From positions 1,116,001 through 1,180,000 of the forward strand of contig OZ017746.1 in NCBI GenBank assembly GCA_963969365.1: a stretch of DNA of 64,000 nucleotides. Reading direction: 5' to 3'. This document shows, piece after piece, positions 1 through 11,686 of this stretch. The DNA is from Asterochloris sp. CNOR1. Lineage: Eukaryota; Chlorophyta; Trebouxiophyceae; Trebouxiales; Trebouxiaceae. The notes beneath the pieces were generated by a model. That model ran no database searches. It had not been told where the DNA came from and worked only from the letters and a program-made list of their open reading frames with translations. The position numbers and the translations under genes were made by a program. Numbering within the stretch: position 1 is the stretch's first letter; the number at the start of each line of letters is the position of its first letter.

Positions 1-3000
1 CACTCAGCTAGCGCTGTCTTGTGCTAATGCTGCTGGGGTAGCTGCATTGACCAACTGGTGGTGGTGCTGCTGCTGCAGGTGATGGCCTCGCCAATCACCT
101 AATGCACCTCTTAGCTGCCTTGCTCATCAGCTGCACCATTCACTGCAGGGGCCAGCTGCATAGACAAGGCCTTGCTGCTGTTGCTGCAGGTCAAACATCG
201 TATCAGCTTTGTGGACTGGCTTACGCTGGGGTCATGCAGGGTGCAGTTGTACTCACCAGCTGGTGCTAGCTCACAAACATCGGGGTCTGACAGATGTGTA
301 GATATGAGCTGAGGTGGTCAGCTTGTCTTGGCCAGGCAGCACAGACCAGATGTGTGGCGCTGCTGCAGGAGGCAGCCGCATCGACCAGCTGGTGCTGGTG
401 GACCGCGTGGTGGACCTGATCTCGCCCATGTGCACCCAGCTGACCTACGAGGGCCTCATCGACGAGACTCTGCATATCAAAAACGGCACTGTCACCACTG
501 AGACAGCAGGTGGGGGCTGCAGCGGCTCTGCCAGGCAGTCTGGCCTGCCTCTTCTGATGCTGCCTTGCTGTGCTGCCAGGCAGGCTGAGCTGTCTCCCAA
601 GCTGCTGCTGCGATGTGCTAGGGCCAGCGCCTGCACTTGCTCTAGATCACACCTGCTTGAGCAGCTTGCCCGGGTGTTGCCTGTGGTCGCTCAATGTTGA
701 TGTGCTTGTCTGGAAAGCTTCCTGTGTGCCAGCCCAGCTGCTTCTGGCAGTGGCCCCAGCACCACCCACACCCACCCCCCCAGGCCCACGCTTGTCCAAT
801 GCTCTGAAACCCCTTGAATTGATGTCGCAGCTGCTCCAGGGCAGCGGCCCCAGCGCATGCCCCTGAACAGCGCAGACCGCACCTTCAGGCAACTGCGGGA
901 CCTCAGCTTCCGGGGGGCCACCATCAAGCTCGGGGAGTGGGCCCGCGCTGCACAGCAGGGACGCAAGGAGAGCCAACGAGCTGAGGTGAGTCCAGACCAC
1001 GCGCCCTGGGTCCCAGTCACCTAAGCTTGCTGGTGAAGATCAAGCAACTTGGGTCAGGGCTCAGGATCAAGGGGAGCCAGGGTGAGGCACCTGAATGCTT
1101 TCATGAGGGAAATGCTGTGGGCAAGAACTTGCTTGGACCTTGGTGGTCAATTGGGGGCCTTTGCAGACAGCGCACCAGGGTCATCTGCCATGCCGCCCTT
1201 ACAGCCAACTGCTTTGGCTCATACAAGCTGTGGCATGGCAACTCACACCACACCAGCAGGGCACCCCAGCAAGGTCTGGCTGCTGCACCAGGAGCCTGCC
1301 ACATGCTGGGCGCTGCCTCCAAAGCAATGTGCTGGAAGGCGAGTGCATTGCAGAGCGAGCTTTCTGCAGAGAATCCGGCTGGAGCTGAAGGAGCACATTG
1401 TGCGGGCAGCTTCCAGCTGCTGCTGTTTCTGAGGTGCAGGGCTACTGTGAGGCTGCTGCAGCACTGGCCCAGCACGTCTTGCACAGCCTGCAGGCCTGAC
1501 GCCTGTGCATGACCCTGCCCAGGTGACCCTGTCGGAGCTGAAGGACTACATGGTGCACCTGCGCAGCATGCCCAACATCAGCCGCCATGCCAGCCTGGCC
1601 GAGATGGTCAAGCGCTTCATGGTGCAGCCGACCTTTGTGGCGCGTGTGCACGCCGAGCAGGACCTGCTCTCTGGCGCGGGGCCGGAGGCCTGCTGCGACT
1701 TTATTGAGGTGGGAAGTGTAGGCAGCTGCGCCATGCTTCCCAGCAGGGCGGCGTGCCAAGCTGGGCCTGCTGTTGTGTGCGGGAGCGCAGGTCAGCTGCG
1801 ACTTGGGTGAGGTTGGGCCCTGTCGGTGTGCCACCAGGTGCATCTGTGCTCTTCCTCTCTGTGGCGAAACACCCCAAGCAGCTTCTGCTCCCAGAAGCGC
1901 AGTCGTTGCCGCCCGCTATGATGTCTTTGAGGTGGGTGTGTCGGCAGTCAGTACATCACATCTGCTCTCCTTGCAGAAAGTGTGTCAAGGGCTGTAGGCT
2001 TCTGCCTGGCAGGCGCAGGCTCTGACTACTGAGACAGAAGGGACCCTGAGAGGGCTGACCCAGACACTGCACTTGCAGGACCTCATGTTCCAGGAGGAGG
2101 AGCCAGCTGCCGTGCTGCGGCTGATTTGCCTTGTCTCCCTGACCCAGGTGAGCGCAGGACCTCCAGAGCTAAGACGTTGTCCAACGCCTGCAGCTTCATT
2201 GCTGCTATGTCCACCTGTGGAGCTCGACTGCATTGCTTTCTATTGCTTTGCTTGAGCTAGGTTGTCTGCCTTCCACGCCAACAGCTGAGCTCATGCACCT
2301 CTTAGTCTTCCACAAGCTGCAAAACTGCTGCCTGCAGAATGGGTTGCCAAAGAAGCAATTTGACCGCCTACGCCTGGAGTTCCTGCGCACCTACGGCCAC
2401 CCCCACATCCTCACGCTCAGCGCGCTGCAGGACGCAGGTAAGTGAGCCACTCAGCCTGGAGGGTGCCTGCCTCAATCGGTTTACCAAGGCATGCTGTCTG
2501 CCTGAACCTGCAAAGGGCAATCGACGCTCTCCGCAGCCTCAAGGCAGCAGCCGTTAGTCACCTTGCGACTGAGCTTCAAGCCCGATAAGTCTGCAGTACC
2601 TCACCAGGGGGGGTGACTGCTTGTCAGGGACTGTCAGGGAATGTTGCCATGCAGCCTGCAACTGCCTGCCTGCAGGGATGCTGAAGCTGCAGCAGGGCAG
2701 CCGCGCAGCCCTCCCCGTACTCAGGAAAGCCTTCCGGCTGTTTGTGGAGCAGGTGGACGAAGTAGACCCCAATGATGTCGCCTATGTGCATGCCTGCTAC
2801 GCCCCGCTCAGCATACGCCTGGTGGAGCATGCCGTCACGAGACCAGGCAAGCAGGGGTGCTGAGGCACCTGTTGTCTGCTGGGTGGGGCATGCCACGGCG
2901 GAGCCTGGCAAGCACAGGGTGTCCACTACCACTTGCTGTGGCCTACTGCGCAGTTTGCACGTGTTTGCTCACGATGATGGCCTCAGCACTGAGGACCTCT

Positions 3001-3437
3001 TGTCGCCATGTAGGTGCCAGTACAGGGCCCTCTGCAACTGCTGCTGAGGAAGCTCTCAAGCTGCTGCCTGGAGCCTACTTTGACATCCAGCAAGGCATAA
3101 ATGAGCATGGTCTCCCCGTCGACAACCCAGTTGACACCAAATCTAGTGAGCCAGGGCTTCATTGGCTTGGAGTTTGTGCACGCATCTTCTCAGCACTCAA
3201 GCTGTGTCCCTGGCTTTAGGTACCCATAAGAAGCAAGGCCGCCGTACTGTGGTGGTGATGTTCATTGGTGGTGTCACTTATGCAGAGATCGCGGCACTTC
3301 GATTCCTCAGCACCCGTCCTGACTTGGATTGTGACTTTGTGATTGCCACCACAAAATTGATGAACGGTACTACATTGATAGAGGGCCTCTATGATGAGCC
3401 TGTCAAGCAGCTCATGGCCCCACTGCAACCTCTTTGA
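1..3437 (+). CDS. VPS33: VPS33 (Sec1/Munc18-family subunit of HOPS/CORVET), 5' end outside window
   Basis: Vps33 is the SM-family subunit of the HOPS and CORVET tethering complexes and guides SNARE assembly at the vacuole and endosome. The C-terminal part is visible in eight exons: 369-509, 831-985, 1523-1708, 2079-2147, 2338-2437, 2676-2846, 3014-3145 and 3220-3437. Diagnostic segments are LISPMCTQLTYEGLIDE (exon 1), MPLNSADRTFRQLRDLSF (exon 2), a GHPHILTLSALQ-like stretch and the C-terminal IAALRFLSTRPDLDCDFVIA followed by TTKLMNGTTLIEGL. All joins keep phase. The donor at 2847 is GC (AG|GCAAGC), required to join RP to GASTG. The start codon and N-terminal half lie before base 1. Bases 1-368 are intron containing degenerate copies of the exon 369 edge. 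The 3' end converges with NUP93 across 57 bases. Family assignment is firm; exon borders are inferred from conservation. Confidence 0.9.
36..400 (+). repeat. Degenerate tandem copies of a VPS33 exon start
   Basis: The exon beginning at 369 encodes SRIDQLVLVD. Related stretches lie upstream in the intron near 36-80 (SCIDQLVVV in the same frame), 148-190 (SCIDKALLL) and a shorter match near 250-272 (CACCAGCTGGTGCT). Spacings are about 113, 91 and 130 bases. Two intron copies remain open in the exon's frame. They look like decayed tandem duplications spanning the acceptor and exon edge. Alignment was by eye. Confidence 0.6.
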
Positions 3438-3494
3438 GTTGCAATCAGTGGGCCTCACATGAAAGGGACAATTTAATGTCAGGCAGCAATGATG

Positions 3495-6400
3495 TCAGAA
3501 TGATGCTACCCTGTTGAGGGCATGCATTGTATCTCTGCTGATTCGGGATTCTAACAGCCTTGCAAAGTCTCGCAGGACTGTCCCTAGCTTCCGGTCTGCG
3601 GAATGCTGCAGGGCTGTTGCTGCTGCTAAGAGGATGCGGTCTAGGTGCTTTGTCAGGACCATGCTGGACTGCTCGACATGGGACACACACTTGTTGATGT
3701 CTGGGTACGACTGAGGGATCAGGCTGCTGAGATTGTTGAGCGTCCGCAGCACAGGCGCTGGGTCCTTGCCACTGCAGCAAGACCTTCAGGGTCAGGATGC
3801 TAGGTAGTGGTCACTGAGGGGTTGTACCTCAGGCAGCAACAGTAGGGAGTCTCAGCAGCTTTGGCAGCACAAAAGCTCAGTGACAGCTGTAGGTGAGGCC
3901 GCAGCAGTAGCAGTAGGGAGCTGGTGTGTGACCCCGCATGCACTGCGATGGCTTTGTGCCCTCGTGCAGTGCTGTTGCCAAATGGGATGATGCTGCCTAT
4001 TTGCCACTGCACAAGCATCAAAGGGTCAATCACCTGCGCATCTGCGCACTGCCAGACATCAGACCCCTGATGGCCTGAAGCTGCTCGAACTCGGTGACCT
4101 CAATGTTGCCTTGCCGTTTGTCACGCAAGCTCTTTGCCGCCTCCTTTCCTTTGGTGATGAGCTGATTGAGTTGCGTTTCTGCAACACAGGGGCAATACTC
4201 TGAGGCTTGTTCTGCTGAAACCCGTTCCAGTCCTGCTTTAATTTAGGCACCTGTCACCATCAGGACAACAGTGGGACAATGGGCCCATCCCTGATACAAG
4301 AGGTCAGGTGACTGTGACCCTAAGTTGGGATGCACTGCCAGCATCAGGCGGCTTCGAGCAGTCCAGAGGGCACCAGCATAGGTCACTCTCCACAGAGCTG
4401 CATTCTGAGCACTCTGCTGCTCCACAACAATGATGGCACCTGCCCATGCACATGCAGCACTCCAAATCCCCAGGCAGCTCCAAAGCGCCTCAGCACCTGA
4501 GGGCCAAAGCACTTGCGGGCAGGCTACCACACATGGCCTGCACGCCCCAGCCACAACACAGAGATTCAGCCCTAGCAGCACAATCCAGACAGGTTGAAGG
4601 TGCACAGCCACTGGCACCCTGATCCACAGCATCCCGCTGGACACCTGAGGCAGAATCCCCTCGCAGGTCCATCTGCTCCAGAGCATTGCTGAGCTGCCTG
4701 TTGGTTAGGTCCAGGGCCTTCTCCAGCTGCCCAGCTGCCCGCTCTAGCTCCATGGCCACTTCTACATTGCCCTCCTGCTCAAAGTGGGCAGCCACGGTTG
4801 TCAGCAGCTGCTTGCGCCGCCCCTCATCAGGAACGAAGTCCACCAGTACGCCTGCATAGACATGCAGGATACCACTGTCACCTAGGCTAAACACCAAGAC
4901 GCTGCTGTTTGATGATGCATGGAAGGCGCTGAGGGTGGGCGACGGGCCTGCATGGCAGCGGCTGCCTGTGCTGCCCCCCTCCCGACCCTCCAGGCTGGGG
5001 TCTGCTGCCACGCCTGCAGACAAGCGCGTGGGCCCTGCATGCCAGCAGGGCACTCAGACAACGTCCTTGGTCAGAAGAATTAGTCCGCCAGCACACCTCC
5101 AGGCAAGTGCCAGGGGGGTGGTGCTGCAGCAATGCCTGTGCCAGGAGCACCTGCCATGTGCATGCTTGCTTGGCCTGGTCTGAGGCACAGTGGGGACACT
5201 CAGCGGCACACTGCCAGCAGTGCAATGCAGCAGGGTGCTGCTGCTGCAGCCTCGGGGACATGCAGCTCAGAACAAACAGTGGCCCAAAGACAGGTGAGAA
5301 AGCTGAGGCTCCTTGCCTGAGTCCCCCATTCCACCTCCTCCCAGCAGGCTGCCGTACTGCTTGCTGCTGTACAACTCCTTCAGCAGGCCAGCCTGCAGCC
5401 GGGAGGGTTTACTAAGCTGCCGGCGAACTTCCTGCAGCTGTCTGGCACATGCTTGTCTCATGCTGCCAGGCAGCGGCGCAAACAGACAGGCAGATATCAC
5501 ACAAATCAGCTGTCGTGGGCACACGACCAGTGTGTGTGGTTGCTCTATGTGCAGCGCAAAATCTCAGGTTCATGGCTCAGTGGCACACTGCAGTCTTAGT
5601 CGTTGCAAAGGGCCACCCTGCGGCTTACCAGCACGTCCAGGCTGCCACCCTGCGCCATGTGCGTCCACCAGAAGTACTCCAGCGTGACTGCGCTGTGGGA
5701 GCGGATGAACCTGACCCCGTAGTCGTGCAGCACCTCAGCTACAACACGGTCCCCCTCTGCATCCTGGGAGTCCTCACCCATGAGCTGCAGGTGGCACCTG
5801 AACCTGCCTCAGCATGCAGGCACTGTTTCACAAGCTGAGAGTCCATGCGTGACGCAAGAGCCTTGCAGATCCTTGAAATGAAAAACAATCCTCACCGACT
5901 GCCCCTTCTGCTGCAGTGCTCTGCCAAGGTGCAGGCTGAGAAGAACTACTTGCTGTTGGACTCAACCCATTCACCTTGGGATCAATGGCTTCCAAAACTT
6001 GTTATTTGCCCGCTTTGAGGTGTGCTGTGCAAGTTGCCATCTTGGAAGACGGTCTCTGCTGAGCCTCTACTCTTGGTACACAACGGCCACTGCCAGGTGG
6101 AGGGCCACTTGATCATGCCTTACCTCATGGCCCGGCACACCCGCAGCCAAGGTGGCCTCCTGTATCTGCCTGAAGCATCATGAAGCTTGCAGGCTGCACA
6201 TTGAGACCACAGAAGGGCTCAAACTATGAAGCAGGTGGATTGCTAGGCAAGGTGCATGCCTCCCGCTGCTCACAGCAGGCTGTGAAACCCCTAGCACCCT
6301 GCACCACAGAGCCCCTCTGCACCTGGGGCAGCACTCCCCCAAAAGGGCCTGCATACCATGCTCCATACATGAGTTCCCAGGCTCGCCTTGTGGTACAGTG

Positions 6401-9400
6401 TGGCCACAGCCAAATTTGTCACATTGCAATTGCTCTGCACCTCATGTTGCACAGCCATCTCTGCAGCCTCACCTCGTGGTACAGAATGGCCACTGCCAGG
6501 TAAGCGCTGGGCATCTGCAGGTGCTCCTAGGGCCAACCAGAAATGCAGGGCCACCCCCTGCCCAGAACTTCAAAGCCCGCCCCACCTCATGATACGGCAT
6601 GGCTACTGCCAGGTAGGCACGTGCATCTGCAGATCCCCCAGGGCTCCGCACAAAGATTGCAGAGCATGCCCCACCTCATGGTACAGCACAGCAAACGCTG
6701 TGGGCACCATGCATCTGCTTGGTATTGCAGCAGATGTAAAGCTCAGCCCAGAGATGCAGAGGCAGCCCCACCTCATGGTACAGCATGGCAATGGCCAAAT
6801 GAGCGCCATGCATCTGCATGTCTCCCTGGGCCTGGGCATCGCTGGACTCGAATTGCGTGCCCAGGAAGCGGACCACCTGCTGGAACTGCAGGCTAAGCAG
6901 CATGATGGTCACGTAGTTTAGGGGCTGCTTGCCGCCGTCTGTGAAGTACTTGACGCCATAGCTGTTCAGGGTCTCCTGCAGGAACAAGTGAAACATGTTG
7001 CTCAGCATGGCACAGTCACGGACAAGCTTGAAACCGATGCTGTATTTTGTCCTGCAGAGGTCAAGGAAGGGGTTGGGCTGCTCAGCTACGGATGGGCAGC
7101 TAGTAGGGGCAGCCAGGGGCCAGCTGTTGACCAAGCAATTTGAGCTGTGTCACTCCAGGGGCTCATGCAGGGCACCCATCAGGGAGGTGAGTGTGAAGCA
7201 TTGACTCCTGTCCAGTACAGGTGCGAATGGGGCATGCTTGATGGCTCCTGCAGGGGCACCAGTAAGATCCAGATGACGAAAGGGAAGACAGTAGAAGCAT
7301 AGCAGGTTCGATGCTGCTGGATGCAACAGGCAAGCCCCAGGCGGTCATGGCACAGCCCAGCGCGGGCATTGCTGCATGCCAGCGTAGCACCACAGGGCAA
7401 ACAAGGGGTGAGCAGCATAGCATGCAGTGGGTTGCGTGCAAAGCGATTCCCCACCGAGACAGCGCTGTCTGCGCCAGGTCAGCTGTCGGGCCTGAAACTG
7501 GCGCACAAAATAGGGAAAATGACCAAAACATGAGAAGGGGCTTGCAGGGAGTTCACCTGCAGCTCCTTCAGGGTGAAATTTGTGAACCTGCTGGGGGCCA
7601 GGCTGTCCTCAGGCTGGATAATGTGCAGCCAGAACCACAAATAGTCCTCGATGGTGACCACTATTTTGTCCTTCTGCTCCTGCACAGCATCAGCGCTTGG
7701 TGAGCGAGAAACCATGCGTGTGCATGTCCAAGGCGCCCCGCCACCCCGGCAGCCGCTCTTCATACTGTGGTCCAGGCCTAAGCTGCAGCGATGCATGGCC
7801 TCCATGTCAAACTCCAGCTTGCCACCCTGCTTCTGTATAGCCCCAGCATATGTGCGCTGTACCAGCTGCAAGCACTGCGATCTTTGCGCAACTCCAGTCC
7901 AGCAGACAAGCAGGCACAGGGGCCCTGTGACTGTGCTGGCTTTGCCACAGCTCTGTCTGCCAGCCAGTTGGTTCTGCAGCACGCACCTCAAGACAGCACC
8001 TGCTGTCGACAGCCTTCAGCAATCAGCCAGGCCTCACAGTCAAGACCTGCTCTGCTACAGTCGCCCAATCTCAGCCAGCAGTACATACACTGCAGACCAA
8101 TACACTTCTGGCTGAGACACTGGCCAGGCCGCAGTCCTGTCCCTCGCAGGCAGAACGGGCATGGTCACCTCATACACCTGCACGGGCTTCCATACAACCA
8201 AGCGGCCGGTCGCCGGAGTCCATCGCGACCACCTTCTCCGCCATGGCCCAACTCCCTGCCAGGACGACATGCACGGCCAGCTTGAAGACCTTGTTACAAT
8301 CACCACAATCCTGTCAAGCAGCCAGCCACAACTCACTGCCTCAACCTGCTCTGCCATTGCCCTGTCCCCTGCCAGCAGGACGTGCACGGCCAGCTTAAAG
8401 ACCATGAAACGACCAGAACACAGTCAAGCTGCCAGCCACAGCTCACCGCCACAACCTGCTCTGCCATGGCCCTGTCCCCTGCCAGAAGGACATGCACAGC
8501 CAGCTTGTGGCGCGGCTCCCGCCTGGATTGGCCGCTGCGGCCGGGCGTGCTGCCGCGCTGCAACTGCACGCACAGGTCCAGGGCAGCCTGGCGCAGTCCT
8601 TGGGGCAGGACCTGCCCCTGCTGCACCCAGGCCTGCAGGATGTCGGCAAAGCGCTGGCCCCCTGGGGGCAGCTCGGACGTGTCGTGGATGCCCCTGGCCA
8701 CCTGCACAGCAGCGGGGTGCAAGTAGTTGTGCCTGGGGCAGAAGTCAGCAGCTTGCAGGTTGCCAGAGGCCATCAGACATGCTCCAGAGACAACCAGAAG
8801 GCAGCACGCATCAGCCTCAGCAGCATGCCTCAGGCATCGGCGCCAAGCACTGCAGCAGATCCCGTGACCATGGGATGCCGCCTTCAACTGCAGCTGCGTG
8901 TGTGGCAAGATGAAGCTCACAGGGCGCCAGGGGCGCCGGGGCAGCAGCATGCCCCAGCCCCCAAGTCAGGTGTGTCCGTCTGCAGGGTCACCATGAGCAG
9001 CCTTGCAGGCCCAAACACCCTGCCCTGCCCTGTCCTGGCCACACGCCGACAACCCAGCCTGTCCCCTTGCAGTTCTGCAAACAGTCCTGGCTCACCTGCA
9101 GAGCCTCCTTGTGCAGCCCCGCTCGCAGGCAGAAGTAGATCAGGGCCCACTCGTTCGCGCGCTCCGATCCGGTGTTTGTGGTCAACTGCACCAGCGCCCG
9201 CGCCCGGTCCAGGGCGTTGAAACCTGCCACCACCGCCTGCAAGCACAAGGACGCCTGGGGTGTTTCCAGCCTTCCAGCTTGTGCCGGGCTGTGACCGTGC
9301 CATGCTCAGCTGTGTTCCATAAGGGTTCAGGCTTTGCCAAAAGCCTGGATACACCTATCAGCTGTTGCTCACACAATCACATCTTGCAGAGGCTTCCTTG

Positions 9401-11549
9401 ACTGACACTCATCTGCAACAATTGCTCCTGCAGGTTTGTCAGCGGCCTGGGCACCCCACTTTGCCATGCAAGACAATGCGAAGTTCTGACCTGACCCCTG
9501 TCGCGCCGCAGCCTTGCCTCCATGTGAAGCTCAAAGTCGCGCTCCAGGTGCTGCCTTGCCCCTTGCTGCAGGCGGTGGGTGCGACGGCCTGCACTGGTTG
9601 GCCCCTGGCCAGCGTGCACAATTGACGCCAGCAGCTTCCAGGTCTTGTGCATCGTCCGCCTCTGCTCAGCTGCAGCAGGTGGCCCACTTCTGGCCATGCA
9701 AGAGGCTCCACGACACAGGCTGAGTTGCAGGCATGACCTCTGCTTTGCGAAGAAGAGCCCAAGCATGCTGGCGGGCGGCTCATAGGGACAGGACACCAGC
9801 TGCGGGGCATGCAGCAATGCCAGTAAGCCGGATCAGGGGGCGCAGCTGGGCCTGGCCGGCGTGAACTTGAGGCGGATGCAGAGGTGGACAGCCTCAGGTC
9901 TCCAGCGTGAGCAGAGGGGCCTCCGAGCATGCAGCTGGCACTACTTGCCATTTCGCTCCTCTGGGCAAGCCTGCACAAAGGCGTCCACTGCTGAGAACTG
10001 GCTCTGCGTGCCGGCCACCTGGTGCTGCCGCGCCTGGCGGGCTGCCTGAAGGTACTGCTGCTGGGGGGCAGACAGGGGCTGCTGGGCATCTGCGGCCTGC
10101 CCTGCACACCAGGCAGGCAGCAGACTTTCAGCGGCCCCCCTTGGGATGAGGGGACTGTGCACAGTAGGTGCCTGTCCACCTTGCTTCTGGCAGGCAATGC
10201 AGGAGAACGGCACAGCTGCAGCATCAGGATCCTGATGCTGCTCTCCTTGCGTCTCAGCCTGCCCACACACATGGCAGTCTTCACGGCGCATGTGGGCAGG
10301 CCAGAGATGCATGCGCCTCCTGTCCGGCCTGAAGCTGCCAGCTGACCTGGGCTCGAGGGCAGCTGGAAGCAGGTGGGTCTCCCATCACCAATGGGCAGGC
10401 TGGCAACCCTGTCCCCTTCCAGCCCGAAGCTGCCACACTGACCTGCTCCTGAGGGGGACTGGATGGGGGTGGGGCTGTATGCCCCACCACGACCAGGGGT
10501 CGCCTGCACCGCCCGCACCGGCGTGAGCTGCCCCATGGCCACGGGCAGCACGCCCTCAAACAGCCTGCGCTTGTCTCGCTGCCAGTCCTCCTCCAGGCAC
10601 TGGTCCATGTACTGCTCAAAGGCAGCAGCAGTGTCTCGCTGGGTCTCCTACAGTCCAGCGTGTCATCAGAGCTGCTGCAGGCTGCATGGGCAGTGGGGGT
10701 GCAGGGCCACCGCCCGGCTGCTGCCACACACCTGAGCGGCATGTGCTTCGCTGTGCACGAGCGCTGAAACTCAGGAGAGATGATGTCCAGTACAAAGGGC
10801 CGACCAGTCAGGCAAGCTTGGTACTTGCGTGTATGGCAGCAAGGATGTTAGCTCCATGGCCAGCATTGTGGTGGTCGTGCCTGCACTCACATGGATGGCA
10901 GCAAGGATGCTGGCTTCATGGACGTTGCGCAGGTAGTCATCCACGTTGGGAGCATCTGCCTCGAACACTTCCTCCATGGTGGGCTTCACTTGCAGCTCCC
11001 GCAGGGTGTTGGTCAGCCTGCAGATCACAGAAAGCAGGCAGTGCTTGGCCAGTCCCATGACTACCAAGACTGCGCATGCAATGCAACTCTGAGGAAGCGT
11101 TGCTGCAGGCAGATGGGTTGCTGCAGACCACAGCGTGGCGAGGTTGAGCACTGCGATGAGCTGGGACCATCAACATGATGCACCTGCGATTGTTGATGCC
11201 CTGCTCTGCCAGGATGCGGGAGGCCGCCAGCTCTGTCTCGGCAGACATGCCCCTGCCCTGCCTGGCTGCCAGCTGCTTTGTCTGCGCGAGCAGCTGGGGG
11301 ATGGTCCTGTGCACATGGGGGATGCCCACTGCCTCCTGCAGCAGGTCAAAGACTCACGCAGGACATCAGCGGGCCTGGCAGGGACCTTCATTGCACATTG
11401 ACGCTCTCCTGGCATTGCAGTACGGCTAGTTTGCAGTGCCATTCACAAGCAAAGCCTTCCTGGAGCATAAAACATTCAGCTCTTGCACACAGCGGGCATA
11501 CCCTCTGCACAAGCATCTGGCTCTCCTCGTGTAGTCCCTCCCAATCCAT
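3495..11549 (-). CDS. NUP93: Nucleoporin NUP93/NIC96
   Basis: NUP93 is a structural subunit of the inner ring of the nuclear pore complex. The start is the ATG at 11549 (MDWEGLHEESQMLVQ). Downstream exons give AETELAASRILAEQGINN, TMEEVFEADAPNVDDYLRNV and EEDWQRDKRRLFEGVLP, matching the N-terminal order of plant NUP93. Later come NEWALIYFCLRAGLHKEA, a stretch beginning IEDYLWFWLHIIQPED, and KQPLNYVTIMLLSLQFQQVV, typical of the Nic96 helical core. The C-terminal exon (3752-3495) ends HALNRVASF. The gene covers about 8 kb with many introns, and two of these hold arrays of exon-like repeats (separate entries). It is divergent from the FSIP1-like gene by about 137 bases. Identity is firm; the exact exon list in the central part is not resolved because the arrays offer several possible splice choices. 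Confidence 0.88.
6066..6835 (-). repeat. Array of NUP93 exon-end copies (YHE| donor unit)
   Basis: The NUP93 exon ending AHLAIAMLYHE|V (about 6770-6835) is followed in the gene's direction by related segments near 6671-6720, 6581-6635, 6467-6525, 6384-6420 and 6066-6116. They read, for example, RAYLAVAMPYHEV, SAYLAVAILYHEV and NLAVATLYHKA in the same frame. Each carries a donor-like sequence after the HE or HK codons; one is GC type (CACAAG|GCGAGC). Spacing is about 83-113 bases apart from the last. Some copies have lost the frame. They may be decayed exon duplicates or alternative exons. Confidence 0.7.
8128..8515 (-). repeat. Array of NUP93 exon-end copies (LLAGDRAMAEQ unit)
   Basis: The exon end HKLAVHVLLAGDRAMAEQ|V (about 8457-8515) is repeated in the adjoining intron at about 8345-8405 (KLAVHVLLAGDRAMAEQV), 8230-8290 (KLAVHVVLAGSWAMAEKV) and, more diverged, 8128-8170 (MPVLPARDRTAAW). 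The period is about 107-114 bases. Two intron copies are in frame and nearly unchanged at the protein level. The donor sequence after the last codon is also copied. Confidence 0.75.
10824..10925 (-). repeat. Two-copy NUP93 exon edge duplicate
   Basis: The exon edge around 10889-10925 (encoding EASILAAIHV) has a partial copy about 60 bases away at 10831-10865, sharing ATGGCAGCAAGGATG and a following GCT/TCATGG block. The second copy lies in the intron beyond the donor. Confidence 0.5.
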
Positions 11550-11686
11550 GGCTACGTGATCAGATCCAACCCGCTGCTGTCTCAAAGGACAAGCTGAGTT
11601 AACCGCCAAAGAGGCACTGTCAGGCAGTCAACTCTTGAACGAAAATCATCGACCCAAACTGCTCGATACGACACCCCGGCATCAGC

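Noticed and set aside
6066-8515. Direct repeats with near-regular spacing, CRISPR-like at first sight
   Set aside because: Units are degenerate, each matches a NUP93 exon end, and the context is an intron-rich nuclear gene.
9439-10608. 389-codon minus-strand open frame as a separate gene
   Set aside because: It reads through several NUP93 exons and introns; only parts (such as EEDWQRDKRRLFEG) match NUP93.
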